64,000 nt of DNA from Theocolax elegans (lineage: Eukaryota; Arthropoda; Insecta; Hymenoptera; Cerocephalidae), in assembly GCA_026168455.1 (NCBI GenBank), contig JANSJX010000008.1, forward strand, positions 62,001-126,000. Direction: 5' to 3'. Positions within the stretch are counted from its first letter, which is position 1. Every line of letters starts with the position of its first letter. A program made the position numbers and the translations under genes. The notes beneath the pieces were generated by a model, which saw nothing but the letters and a program-made list of their open reading frames with translations, searched no databases and was not told the origin of the DNA. This document shows, piece by piece, positions 24,930 through 36,502 of this stretch.

Positions 24930-25310
24930 TATATTAGGATACTTAAGAGGATGTCGAATACAAATTGCAGGGATCTGCACCTTTCAACCCACAAATTATA
25001 TTTAAAATATTTAATTAAAAATCTAAACAACAATTAATAAGAATAACTTAAAACATAAGAAACGCCTGAAGGATCGATTTATAAAAAAATCATTTTTTTA
25101 TAACAATTGAATAAACAATTTTGAGTCGATAATTGTTAGTGAAAAAAGACATAAATTTTCAATCCAAACACCGTTATTAAAATATCGATTTAAAAATGTG
25201 AAAAAATTTGGGTTCAATAAGTGGTACAAACATACTTGAGGGCCTGACGGACAGGACTTTTTAAAAAAATTCGTTCTTTTGTTTATAAAAAAATATAAAA
25301 AATTGATCAT
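24930..25310. repeat. dispersed repeat, copy 2
   Basis: A diverged counterpart of 15815-16345 in the same orientation. It contains ATG at 24952 followed by the same spacing of CAAAT and AGGGAT. Later it has the TTCTTTTGTTTATAAAAAAA block, matching TTCTTTTGATTATAAAAAAA of copy 1. Its reading frame is short and closed after 28 codons. Confidence 0.5.
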
Positions 25311-25430
25311 TTTTGAGTCCGACACCTCCCTATATTTTATAAAATCTGCAGAATTGAAATTTATTTGATCCTACTTCAACGTGAAACATATAAACTATAG
25401 CAAAAATTGAGATTGAATAAAAATCAGTAT

Positions 25431-25469
25431 CGAGCTACACACTTCTTATCTGTCACTTGACTCCTTCTC
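25431..25469. repeat. 39-bp direct repeat, left copy
   Basis: Starts CGAGCTACACACTTCTTATC and ends GACTCCTTCTC. It is identical to 25894-25932. The pair brackets 424 bp that contain a tRNA-like sequence. Confidence 0.92.
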
Positions 25470-25799
25470 ACATGCCCAAGTCGCTCGGCGATGTCCGTGA
25501 CACCTCCGGCGGCCAAGAGAACGACGTCCTCGTCGTTAAACTTCGGATTAGTTTCCTTTTTATAGCATTATGTACTCTTCATTACCGACACTCGATTAAT
25601 TAATTATTTTTACCGCTCGGATCCTCGTGGAACTTCAGACTTCACGGGTCGGAGGGTTATATACTTCATATTCACTTATGACGATTAGGTAGGACTTTCT
25701 GCGTTTAAGGCTTTTTATCTTCGGAGACGACATGGTAACGTATCCTTTAGCTGCCACCACTTTGTTACGTATGAAAAGGAGAGAAGCGAGAAATAAAAA

Positions 25800-25873
25800 G
25801 GTGGACTGCGGGATTCGACCCCGGGACCTCAGCGTGCGAATCGCGCGCTCTGACCGTCGAGCTACCGTCCACC
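25800..25873 (-). pseudogene. tRNA-like sequence, nearly complete cloverleaf
   Basis: Read on the minus strand, GGTGGAC at one end pairs fully with GTCCACC at the other (7 bp). The D-arm is GCTC/GAGC, the anticodon-region loop is ATTCGCA, and the T-arm is CGGG/CCCG around GTCGAAT. The length is 74 nt. Faults are two extra bases between acceptor and D-stem, a G in place of the first T of the T-loop, and an anticodon stem with only three inner pairs. If read as a tRNA the anticodon would be TCG (Arg). I favour a recent tRNA-derived sequence or pseudogene over a working gene. Confidence 0.6.
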
Positions 25874-25893
25874 CGGACAGAGCATCGACGATA

Positions 25894-25932
25894 CGAGCTA
25901 CACACTTCTTATCTGTCACTTGACTCCTTCTC
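25894..25932. repeat. 39-bp direct repeat, right copy
   Basis: Identical partner of 25431-25469. Confidence 0.92.
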
Positions 25933-28269
25933 TATAACAATAGTTTCTATTAAACGTTCTTATTGAAATTTTCAAAATCTACTTAAACATTTCACTCCGC
26001 GTGTAATCAGTTAAAAATGGTGTTTACTATTTTTCCTCAGTTAAGTGTATTTTTCGTAGACCCGTCAATCCCTTAATACAAAGTAATCGTTGAGCATCGT
26101 TGCACAAAGGAGGAAAACAGGGGATTACCTTGTTGGGACTGTAGTGCACAATGAGTCGGAAAGACGGGAACATCGGTAGAAATCCCAAAAGTAAAGACGA
26201 CGACGTTAAATCGTCTAACGTCCGGTAGCCGCTTTGAAGCATTATTCTGCGAAGAATGCCCCCACTGGTGCAACAATTTCGTTCCAATGGAAATCGTACG
26301 AAATAGTAGTACTATCGTTTAGATTATTATGAGAAAATTTGTATAATTAAACAAATTTTGGTACCTGTCACGAAGGAAAAACCTTATTTCATTCTGATAT
26401 CACTTCATTCTTATACTTTTCGGCATTCGATTTTAAGTTTGCAGGGATAGATCGAAAGATATTAAAATAATCCAATAAAATTTTTTAAATGAATTGAAAT
26501 ATCGAATGGTGATAAATGTCTCTTCTCTTGACGTAATGTATTAGATTTTTTACCATTAATTGAATTTCTTAAACTTTAAAATACAAATGATACATATATA
26601 GTAATAGTTTGAAGACGTACAATAATGTTTGTTTCTTCAGAAACATAATTGTTTTTAAAATTTGCATATTTTCGTTATTCAAATGTTAGTACAATTTTTG
26701 AATGTCCCCTACGAGGGGCATCCAACAACCTTCCTCGAGAAAACGCGACAAAACTTGGAATTCCAATTGGGCACGCGTAATCCTCCCTTTTTCTCTTTGG
26801 TGGTATTAACCACTGATTATTCAAGACTGTTGCTCCAGTCGTATACACCCTTCCGCCCCATTATTTCGAAGCGCCAATAATTGCATTTGTTCTCTTTGAA
26901 CTCTGAATAAATTAAGAATGTGTCATTCAATTGCGCTGGAATTTTAATTAAAAATGTTTGCACTGCTTCGAGCTTGCTTACTCCCCGCTACAAAGTTTCG
27001 CATATTTTTTTTTTTTTTTGTTATTTCTTGGGCGATATATTTGAATTTTTATCGAGCTTAATGATAAATCCTTGGGGACGCGGTACATTCACGTACGAGG
27101 GGATAATATTATTGCGCTTAACCCTTCGAATACACGACCCCTTGTAAGCCAATGTAATAGGTACATCGAGTGTGCACTCGAGACTTTTTTTTTCAAGTTC
27201 CTACGAATGGCGATTATGAATTATTTCGATTGAGATTTGAGTCGTCGGTATGCACTTATATACATGATCTGCGCAATTATTTTTGGGTTTAATATGTTAA
27301 ACGCGATAGTATTGTATATACATCTATATTTTTTTATTGCGTTTTTAAATGTAAAGTTGTCTTAATTTTTACGAATCTTTTGCGAGAAAATCTCGTTTAC
27401 GATGTATATTATATAAGAAAATTCCTACACTATAGATTATTCCTTCGTGTGAAGAGAAACTCTCGAGTTAATCGACGTCGAGTAAGTCGTAAACGTCACA
27501 CTCAAACAATGAAATTCCAACCTGTATTTCCGAATATTAAAAAAAAATAAATGAAAAAAACGAATCCAAAATGAAATGCGTTTACTCGAAAAAAAAATGC
27601 AACAACTGACGTTTCGCTCGCACGAACGAAGGGAGGAGTTGTAAGCGCTACTGCAGTGTCGAATAAAATGATTACTTTCACACCGAACACAGTAGAGAGA
27701 TAGGAACAAGGTAAAGTGGATTGACGGCCGCGTTCGCGTTTACGAGGTGTCGAAAAGCGTGGTGGTGGGCCAAGTCGTGGAAGCGATCGGGGCACACGTA
27801 GTTGGGGTTCCTCGTCCGGCAGTGGTTCCCGGTGTTCGAGTAATTGGCAAGCCCGTCGACGCCTCCCTTCCCCCCATATGTATGTACGTGTGTGTGCCAA
27901 ACGCAAACACAAACACGCGGAGGACGCGTGTCTCGGGCGAATTAACAGTTGGCCCGGTAGCCCAGTGCACCGCCGTGGTGTAACGCGTTCAACTAAATCA
28001 GCGCGTTCCTTTGCCTGGTATATATACATATAACCCCAATTCCGGCGCCTCTCTACTCTCTCTGAAAGTGGACTTTGCTCTTCGGATAAACTGATATGGT
28101 TACACACGACTCGTCTTCTTTTTCATGCTACCTTACTTTTCTTTTCCTACGATATATTTTTCTACACACACACACACATATATATGTATATATATCTATA
28201 CATATATTTGCGCGTACCTCGTAAGAAAAGGAAAGTAAAATGGCAGAAAAAGGAAAAGAATATATATAT
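25933..28269. other. non-coding stretch with a GC-rich patch
   Basis: Acceptor-like TTTTTCCTCAG ends at 26040, but the frames behind it close within 16 codons. 26030-26290 has an 86-codon minus frame without domain. 27600-28080 is GC-rich with at least four open frames at once (see findings). 28150-28180 holds (CA)n/(TA)n. Confidence 0.45.
27945..27995 (+). other. A-box-like tRNA fragment
   Basis: GGCCCGGTAGCCCAGTG and GGTGTAACGCGTTCAAC resemble the 5' half of a tRNA or SINE head interrupted by about 9 nt. No B-box was found downstream. Confidence 0.25.
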
Positions 28270-29924
28270 GGGTGGTTCTCTGTGACATCGAAGATGAAAA
28301 AAATAAATATTGCTATAACTGTGGGAATATGTTTTAGAGGTGTCCAGAAGTTCTCCTGAATTTTTTCAGATTTTTTCTGGGCCATTATTTTAAGTTACAG
28401 AGAGTCAAAGTTGACATTTTAGCACTTCTTTGCATTATATGCCCATTTTCATGAATTTTTAGCTCCCAGGGGATGCATTTGTCACTAAAAACATAAGTAT
28501 GACTTTTTTTCTAAAATTTTCCGAACTTTTCATTAAAAATACTTTTAAAAACATAAATGTATGCTGTCACACTCTTGTAAGCCATTTAAACCTTTAATAG
28601 TGAAAATCAGCAATTCTGCTCCGGACTCTGGTAACCTAATACTGTCTAAAAGATGTCCTTTTATAGTCAGAAACTGCCTAAAAATTTCCAGAGTGGGTCT
28701 AAATCATTAAGATCACTTATGGTCAAAATATCCGGGAAAAGTGCCCGAAATATTAATAGAAATGTATATTTGTTGTCTTATAACGATGAATCTAGTAGCA
28801 TGATCATTGCAAAAAAATTTATGCACTTACCTTGGAATGGTAGAAAAGTATCTCCACTTGTTTCAGTATCCATCTAATCCCCTGTAAGCTGCTAAAAATA
28901 CAAATATTATTATAAAATTATAAAAAATTATTTTTTAAACATTTATAATGCTGGATTTTTAGTTTTACATCCCTTACAAGAATTATAATACTAATCTGAA
29001 GGATTACTATAAAAGTATCATCATTATTATTATTATTATTCAGCAATACATTGTTTAGATTTCACAAACTTGTCACTGTCACGTTATCATATTATTCATT
29101 ATAATTATACATCCGATTTATTTATATATCTTTTGTATTGAATACGTATATTCAGTTATTGTAATAATGATGTTTATATATTTATAGTAATCCTTCAGAT
29201 TAGTATTATAATTCTTGTAAGGGATGTAAAACTAAAAATTCAGAATTATAAATGTTTAAAAATTAATTTTTTACATTTGTATAAAAATATTTGTATTTTT
29301 AGCACCTTACATGGGATTAGATGGATACTGAAACAAGTGGAGATACTTTTCTACCATTCCAAGGTAAGTGCATAAATTTTTTTGCAATGATCATACTACT
29401 AGATTCATCGTTATAAGGCAACAAATATACATTTCTATTAATATTTCGGGCACTTTTCCCGGATATTTTGACCATAAGTGATCTTAATGATTTAGACCCA
29501 CTCTGGAAATTTTTAGGCAGTTTCTGACTATAAAAAGACATCTTTTAGACAGTATTAGGTTACCAGAGTCCGGAGCAGAATTGCTGATTTTCACTATTTA
29601 AGGTTTAAATGGCTTACAAGAGTGTGACAGCATACATTTATGTCTTTAAAAGTATTTTTAATGAAAAGTTCGGAAAATTTTACAAAAAAAGTCATACTTA
29701 TGTTTTTAGTGACAAATGCATCCCCTGGGAGCTAAAAATTCATGAAAATGGGCATATAATGCAAAAAAGTGCTAAAATGTCAACTTTGACTCTCTGTACC
29801 TTAAAATAATGGCCCAGAAAAAATCTGAAAAAATTCAGGAGAACTACTGGATACCTCTAAAACATATTCCCACAGTTATAGCAATATTTATTTTTTTCAT
29901 CTTCGATGTCACAGAGAACCACCC
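28270..29924. mobile_element. 1.65-kb palindromic element with GGGTGGTTCTCTGTGACATC ends
   Basis: The left half (28270 to about 29000) returns in inverse as the right half (about 29185-29924). The arms are long and nearly identical, and the flanks are TATAT on both sides. Each arm carries a candidate exon. On the right arm, TTTGTATTTTTAG leads to ATG at 29321 (MDTETSGDTFLPFQ) and ends at CCAAG|GTAAGTG at 29363. The left arm has the mirror copy starting at 28873 on the minus strand. The arms also share an equal antisense frame of 74 codons. I recognise no family. A relative of the right half, with its core flipped, lies at 33444-34477. Confidence 0.85.
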
Positions 29925-30144
29925 ATATATATAGACACTGTTTTAATTGCGATTTTCATTTTGGAAAATGTATCGTTGTCTGTATTTTAAGAGCGATTTT
30001 TTTAGCGCATGTTTGTTTATTAAAACATTAAAACCCTAATACGGATGAGTCTAATAGAGTAGAGTGAGGAATCGTGGTAAGGTAAATTTATGAATAATAC
30101 ATACACAGTAATATAAATAAACTGTCGAATATTGCTGCGAATCC
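29925..30144. other. short non-coding stretch
   Basis: AT-rich sequence, nothing recognised. Confidence 0.4.
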
Positions 30145-30245
30145 ATTGAGTATTTACGAAGAATAGTGTGAAACTGTAATTTTTGTGCAATATATCCTGA
30201 TTATTGTGAATTACAGTTTTGCACTATTCTTCGTAAATATTCAAT
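30145..30245. ncRNA. pre-miRNA-like hairpin, 37-bp stem
   Basis: The arm 30145-30181 (ATTGAGTATTTACGAAGAAT and on) pairs along its whole length with 30209-30245, without bulges. Only about three positions are G-U rather than Watson-Crick in the + orientation. The loop is about 27 nt. Pairing continues weakly outside. The size suits a pre-miRNA or a very small inverted-repeat element. I recognise no known miRNA seed. The strand of transcription is unknown. Confidence 0.4.
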
Positions 30246-31322
30246 AAGTTTGCACGAAAATTTGACAAGTTACTTATAGTACCGTATAGAATTAGGCTCT
30301 GGTCTCAAAATTCCTCAAAAAGTTGGTTTAGTTATTTATAAAAATTAAAAACGGTGACTCCTATATGTCGACAAAATCGCTAGCTTCGGCGTCCTCTTAA
30401 TACTAAATAAATCGAATATTTATTAAAGCAAACCCCAGCGTTAAAATACCCCCAGTTGAAGTGTGTTTTGATATAAAAGAAATTATATACAGTAAAGTCA
30501 TATAAATAAAGTTATTGTTGTTCGACATACACACTTGAATGAAATTACGTGTAAGAAGAAAAGTACGAAACAAAGAAAAACGTTGTGTCCAAAGGAAAAA
30601 ATTAACGAGGATCCTGGGGAGCGATGATCGAGGCACGCTCTCTCGTATAGCGCAAGAGGTACCCCGAAAGAATTCCCGACGCGCGGTTCGAGAGCTCATG
30701 CATTTTAAATAACCGAAGCGCGGTAGACCGGTGTAATTCATATATATACGCGACGTCACCTATATAGCGAGCTGCAGTTCCCGGAAAATTATTCAGAACG
30801 AGAAGTAAAACTAATCTTTAGTGGCAACGCAGGAGTGGCACACACACACACAGACCGCCGTCATCGCGACTCGAAATAATCCGAGGCCCCTCGCGGCTCG
30901 TATACACTTACACACTCGGCCTGTTGAAGCGCGTGTAGAGGCCGGTCCCCGTGCCCCAGGGACTTTCCTCGTATTAAACTCGTCTCCTCCCCCGCGCTCC
31001 TACGATTTTGCCTTTTCTTCGGTATAATCCATCGGATACGATCATGTTTAAATGTTATGTTTCCATTATTTGCGGGAAGGAGGGGGGGGGAGTATATATA
31101 TATCTTATTATCTACATAATTATATCACCCGTCTCTATAAATAATATAGTAATTTTTAATAAATAAATATTTTTAAATATATAGTTATATTACATTTTCT
31201 TTTTTGTAAATGCGGTACTTACAATTTTCAGAAATAGTTTTACCATACAATATTGCAGTATAGTTATTGCACTATATTTTCTGGTAATTTTATAGTAAAA
31301 TTAACCTTTTTTTCTGTCAGTG

Positions 31323-31383
<61 letters not shown>
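30246..31383. other. non-coding stretch
   Basis: 30580-31030 is CpG-rich with open frames of 68-118 codons and no domain. A G-run lies at 31080-31090. Near 31195-31322 is AT-rich sequence ending TTTTTCTGTCAGTG|TATA, which looks like the right end of a CACTGAGAAAAA-family element; its left end was not found. A long (TA)n tract follows (31321-31382). Confidence 0.45.
31321..31382. repeat. (TA)n microsatellite
   Basis: About 60 nt of TA repeat with one G interruption. Confidence 0.95.
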
Positions 31384-31385
<2 letters not shown>

Positions 31386-31881
31386 TCTCTCTTGAGAATT
31401 TCGTACATTACGGGGGATATATAACGAAGCTTGCACCGCAAAGATCCTAACATCGTAGGTTTATATTTTTACGGCGAGGCCTGCTACTGCACGTGTGTCT
31501 CTCGGTATAGTTTTCCTTCTTCCATGCTACTATTCGAAAAATACTTGTATTTCGAATATATATCGACATACTCGCGCAGCGAATGGCTAATATTTCCAAG
31601 TTTATGTATATATAAATATATATCGTTTAGATATTTTTCGTAACCGCTTTGTACTTTAATTTCGAATGTCCTATTGAAAGATTCGAGATGATTATAATAA
31701 TAATTAAAACGTTAAAATTTAGTTGGATAATAATTTGATGTTGCGTACTAATACGAACGGTCTCTATTCCGTGAAAATTCCAGCATACAAATGTAAAAGA
31801 AATTGGTGTCTCTCGCAACGTTGAGTCAAGTACAGACTAACGAATTATTTTACGATATAATTATTACATTACCCGTGTGAT
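31384..31881. repeat. segmental duplication, copy 1 (block A)
   Basis: Block A begins CATCTCTCTTGAGAATTTC and ends near TACCCGTGTGA. It recurs at 31912-32410 and 34490-34990. The 63-codon minus-strand frame it contains is repeated with it and has a runs-of-isoleucine composition, so I do not call it a gene. Confidence 0.92.
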
Positions 31882-31911
31882 ATTATATATAATATCACTA
31901 TATATATAATC

Positions 31912-33446
31912 AATCTCTCTTGAGAATTTCGTACATTACGGGGGATATATAACGAAGCTTGCACCGCAAAGATCCTAACATCGTAGGTTTATATTTTTTA
32001 CGGCGAGGCCTGCTACTGCACGTGGTCTCTCGGATAGTTTTCCCTTCTTCCATGCTACTATTCGAAAATACTTGTATTTCGAATATATATCGACCTACTC
32101 GCGCAGCGACTGGCTAATATTTCCAAGTTTATGTATAATATAACTTATATCTGTTTAGATATTTTTCGTAACCGCTTTGTACTTTAATTTCGAATGTCCT
32201 ATTGAAAGATTCGAGATGATTATAATAATAATTAAAACGTTAAAATTTAGTTGGATAATAATTTGATGTTGCGTACTAATACGAACGGTCTCTATTCCGT
32301 GAAAATTCCAGCATACAAATGTAAAAGAAATTGGTGTCTCTCGCAACGTTGAGTCAAGTACAGACTAACGAATTATTTTACGATATAATTATTACATTAC
32401 CCGTGTGAATAATATTGTAGACCGCGTTTACATACGAAATATACAGTTTGTTTATATAAAAATACATAACGGACAATGTGATTGTATTCTCGAGATATGA
32501 ATTCTCGTATATATATATATGTATACGTGTGCTAAGTCTTATGCGATAACAACACGGTACATAATTACGAACGAGATACAGGTAAATTAAATCATTATGC
32601 GCGTGTGTGTATACCGCGATAAAAAAAGAAGAAAAGGATAATTTGAAAAATAATGTAACAATTACATATATCTCCGATAAAAGGTATAAATTATTACGTC
32701 GCGTGACAAATAGCGTTTGTTAAATTTCGTAATAATAAAACGAAGGATATTATATATTTGCGATAATGCACGTTACAAGTGAAATCTCAATTGTATAAAA
32801 ATACTCGCGCGATTCTCCGATGAAGGAAAATATATATGTATATAAATCCAAAAATCTCGAGTTTCATTAAAACGAATTAAAGTACACGGCTCATAAATTA
32901 TACACTTGCCGGTCCCCGTCAGAGCGAGACCGGCAGCAGCTATGTATATACACGAGAGAGAAATACACGAATCCTTTTAAGATACGCGCGTCATAAACCT
33001 CTCGTGTAACAGCGCGGACCGTTCCGATCTTTCGCGATACTGAATAATCAACTCGAATCTCTGTGTATTTTAACGAAACGAATCGCGAATAAAATTCAGG
33101 CCGTTGGATCTAGGTCCCCCGCGTACACGTCGTTTCGATCGGACTCTCTCTCTCTTTCTCTCTCTATCTCTCGCAACAAGGTTGTACGGGGTTATCACAC
33201 GCAATCTGTCGTGAATGAATGGTCGTCATGATATAGGCGCGACAATCTGCACGTGACCGATAAGTCAACGCCGATAAACCTTCGTCGTCGTCCAAAAGAG
33301 AAAGTCCGAGCACGAGCCAGGCGTACCCGGAGGATTCTACGTACACGCACTCTACAACCCGACAAACCAAAATAATCTTCCACCATATTAAACGCATAGC
33401 CACTTTTTTTACAGATTACCTATAGGTATTTCCAACGGGAAGTTGC
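31912..33446. repeat. segmental duplication, copy 2 (blocks A+B)
   Basis: Block A is followed by block B (about 32410-33446), which contains a (TA)n tract, GCTAAGTCTTATGCGATAAC, a (TC)n tract near 33145 and ends at GGGAAGTTGCT. Here block B breaks off into the partial palindromic element. In other copies it continues into block C. Confidence 0.92.
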
Positions 33447-34477
33447 TAAAAATACAAATATTATTATAAAATTATAAAAAATTATTTTTAAAAACATTTA
33501 TAATGCTGGATTTTTAGTTTTACATCCCTTACAAGAATTATAATACTAATCTGAAGGATTACTATAAATATATAAAACATCTTATTACAATACTGAATAT
33601 CGTATTTAATACAAAGATATATAAATTAATCGGAATATATAATTATAATTGAATAATATGATAACGTGACAGTGACAAGTTTGTGAATCTAACAATGTAT
33701 TCATGAATATAATAATAATACATGTTGATACTTTTATAGTAATCCTTCAGATTAGTATTATAATTCTTGTGAAGGGATTGTAAAACTAAAAATCCAGCAT
33801 TATAAATGTTTGAAAAATAATTTTTTTATAATTTTATAATAATATTTGTATTTTTAGCAGCTTACAGGGGATTAGATGGATACTGAAACAAGTGGAGATA
33901 CTTTTCTACCACTCCAAGGTAATAGCACAATTTTTTTGCAATGATCATAGCTACTAGATTCATCGTTATAAGGCAACCAATATACATTTCTATTAATATT
34001 TCGGGCACTTTTCCCGGATATTTTGACCATAAGTGATCTTAATGATTTAGACCCACTCTGGAAATTTTTAGGCAGTTTCTGACTATAAAAGACATCTTTT
34101 AGACAGTATTAGGTTACCAGAGTCCGGAGCAGAATTGCTGATTTTCACTATTTAAGGTTTAAATGGCTTACAAGAGTGTGACAGCATACATTTATGTCTT
34201 TAAAAAGTATTTTTAATATAAAGTTCGGAAAATTTTACAAAAAAAGTCCATAGTTATGTTTTTAGTGAAAAATGCATCCCCTGGGAGCTAAAAATTCATG
34301 AAAATGGGCATATAATGCAAAAAAGTGCTAAATGTCAACTTTGACTCTCTGTAACTTAAAATAATGGCCCAGAAAAAATCTGAAAAAATTCAGGAGAACT
34401 ACTGGATACCTCTAAAACATATTCCACAGTTATAGCAAAAGTTATTTTTTCATCTTCGATGTCACAGAGAACCACCC
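33444..34477. mobile_element. partial palindromic element with flipped core
   Basis: It matches 28889-29924 of the complete element but lacks the first about 620 bp. The right end GATGTCACAGAGAACCACCC is intact. The roughly 190-bp core between the two ACTATAA/TTATAGTAATCCTTCAG blocks is in the opposite orientation relative to copy 1. The arm-borne exon is present (ATG at about 33875, ending CCAAG|GTAATAG). Its left junction is at GTTGCT, a likely microhomology junction. Confidence 0.88.
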
Positions 34478-34489
34478 ATATATATATAT

Positions 34490-35087
34490 CAATCTCTCTT
34501 GAGAAATTTCGTACATTACGGGGGATATATAACGAAGCTTGCACCGCAAAGATCCCAATATCGTAGGTTTATATTTTTACGGCGAGGGCCTGCTACTGCA
34601 CGTGTGTCTCACGGTATAGTTTTCCCTTCTTCCATGCTACTATTCGAAAAATACTTGTATTTCGAATATATATCGACATACTCGCGCAGCGAATGGCTAC
34701 TATTTCCAAGTTTATGTATATATAAAATATATATCGTTTAGATATTTTTCGTAACCGCTTTGTACTTTAATTTCGAATGTCCTATTGAAAGATTCGAGAT
34801 GATTATAATAATAATTAAAACGTTAAAATTTATTGGATAATAATTTGATGTTGCGTACGAATACGAACGGTCTCTATTCCGTGAAAATTCCAGCATACAA
34901 TGTAAAAGAAATTGGTGTCTCTCGCAATGTTGAGTCAAGTAGAGACTAACGAATTATTTTACGATATTATTATTACATTACCCGTGTGAATAATATTGTA
35001 GACCGCGTTTACATACGAAATATACAGTTTGTTTATATAAAAATACATAACGGACAATGTGATTGTATTCTCGAGATATGAATTCTC

Positions 35088-35133
<46 letters not shown>

Positions 35134-36457
35134 ACGTGTGCTAAGTCTTATGCGATAACAACACGGTACATAATTACGAACGAGATACAGGTAAATTAAA
35201 TCATTATGCGCGTGTGTGTATACCGCGATAAAAAAAGAAGAAAAGGATAATTTGAAAAATAATGTAACAATTACATATATCTCCGATAAAAGGTATAAAT
35301 TATTACGTCGCGTGACAATAGCGTTTGTTAAATTTCGTAATAATAAAACGAAGGATATTATATATTTGCGATTATACACGTTACAAGTGAAATCTCAATT
35401 GTATAAAAATATTCGCGCGATTCTCCGATGAAGGAAAATATATGTATATAAATCCAAAAATCTCGAGTTTCATTAAAACGAATTAAAGTACACGGCTCAT
35501 AAATTATACACTTGCCGGTCCCCGTCAGAGCGAGACCGGCAGCAGCTATGTATATACACGAGAGAGAAATACACGAATCCTTTTAAGATACGCGCGTCAT
35601 AAACCTCTCGTGTAACAGCGCGGACCGTTCCGATCTTTCGCGATACTGAATAATCAACTCGAATCTCTGTGGTATTTAACGAAACGAATCGCGAATAAAA
35701 TTCAGGCCCGTTGGATCTAGGTCCCCCGCGTACCACTCGGTTCGATCGGACTCTCTCTCTCTTTCTCTCTCTATCTCTCCGCAACAAGGTTGTACGGGGT
35801 TACTCAACACGCAATCTGTCGTGATGAATGGTCGTCATGATATAGCGCGACAATCTGCACGTGACCGATAAGTCACGCGATAAACCTTCGTCGTCGTCCA
35901 AAAGAGAGAGAAGTCCGAGCACGAGCCATGGCTACCCGGAGGATTCTACGTACACGCACTCTACACCCGACAAACCAAAAATAATCTTCCACCATATTAA
36001 ACGCATAGCCACTTTTTTACAGATTACCTATAGGTATTTTCCACGGAAGTTGCTATTTTTTGTAAAATTCATTTGAAAACACAAATATAAACCTTATACA
36101 TTTTAGTTTAGATTCTCGTAAATATGTTAATTAATATATTTCATTTAAAAAAATATTGCTTCAATTAATATTAATTAATGTAAAAAGCGAATGATTAATA
36201 AAAAATAACAAACCAAATTGAAACGTAGAAACTAAGTTAATAATTGTTAGCGTTTAATTAAAAGAGAAATATGTATATATATAGAGAGAGAGAGAATCCA
36301 TTTAACGAAATGGCTTAAAGAAAACACGCGATATACGTATAGATACGAGCTTTTGAAATAAAATATACAATCCACCTAAGATTTTTACGTGGACTACTAT
36401 CTAGATTAACCCATATTTACGTTCACCGTGTAAGGTATATATGTATACGTCTACGTA

Positions 36458-36459
<2 letters not shown>
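34490..36459. repeat. segmental duplication, copy 3 (blocks A+B+C)
   Basis: Same order as copy 2, with an expanded (TA)n tract at 35091-35130 and block C (36056-36459). Compared with copies 2 and 4, which agree with each other, block B here has many scattered single-base insertions and deletions. These break or shift the frames seen in the other copies. Confidence 0.92.

Positions 36460-36502
<43 letters not shown>

Noticed and set aside
27502..28107. 201-codon minus frame
   Set aside because: Arginine- and leucine-rich, ends in an F-run tail, and overlaps other open frames of equal quality. No domain.
32560..32590. CAG|GTAAAT at 32578 and its duplicates
   Set aside because: No pyrimidine tract upstream, and it is copied with block B.
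31627..34938. Repeated 63-66-codon minus frames with identical peptides
   Set aside because: They are copies of duplicated non-coding block A; isoleucine run from (AAT)n. The third copy is frame-shifted without apparent constraint.
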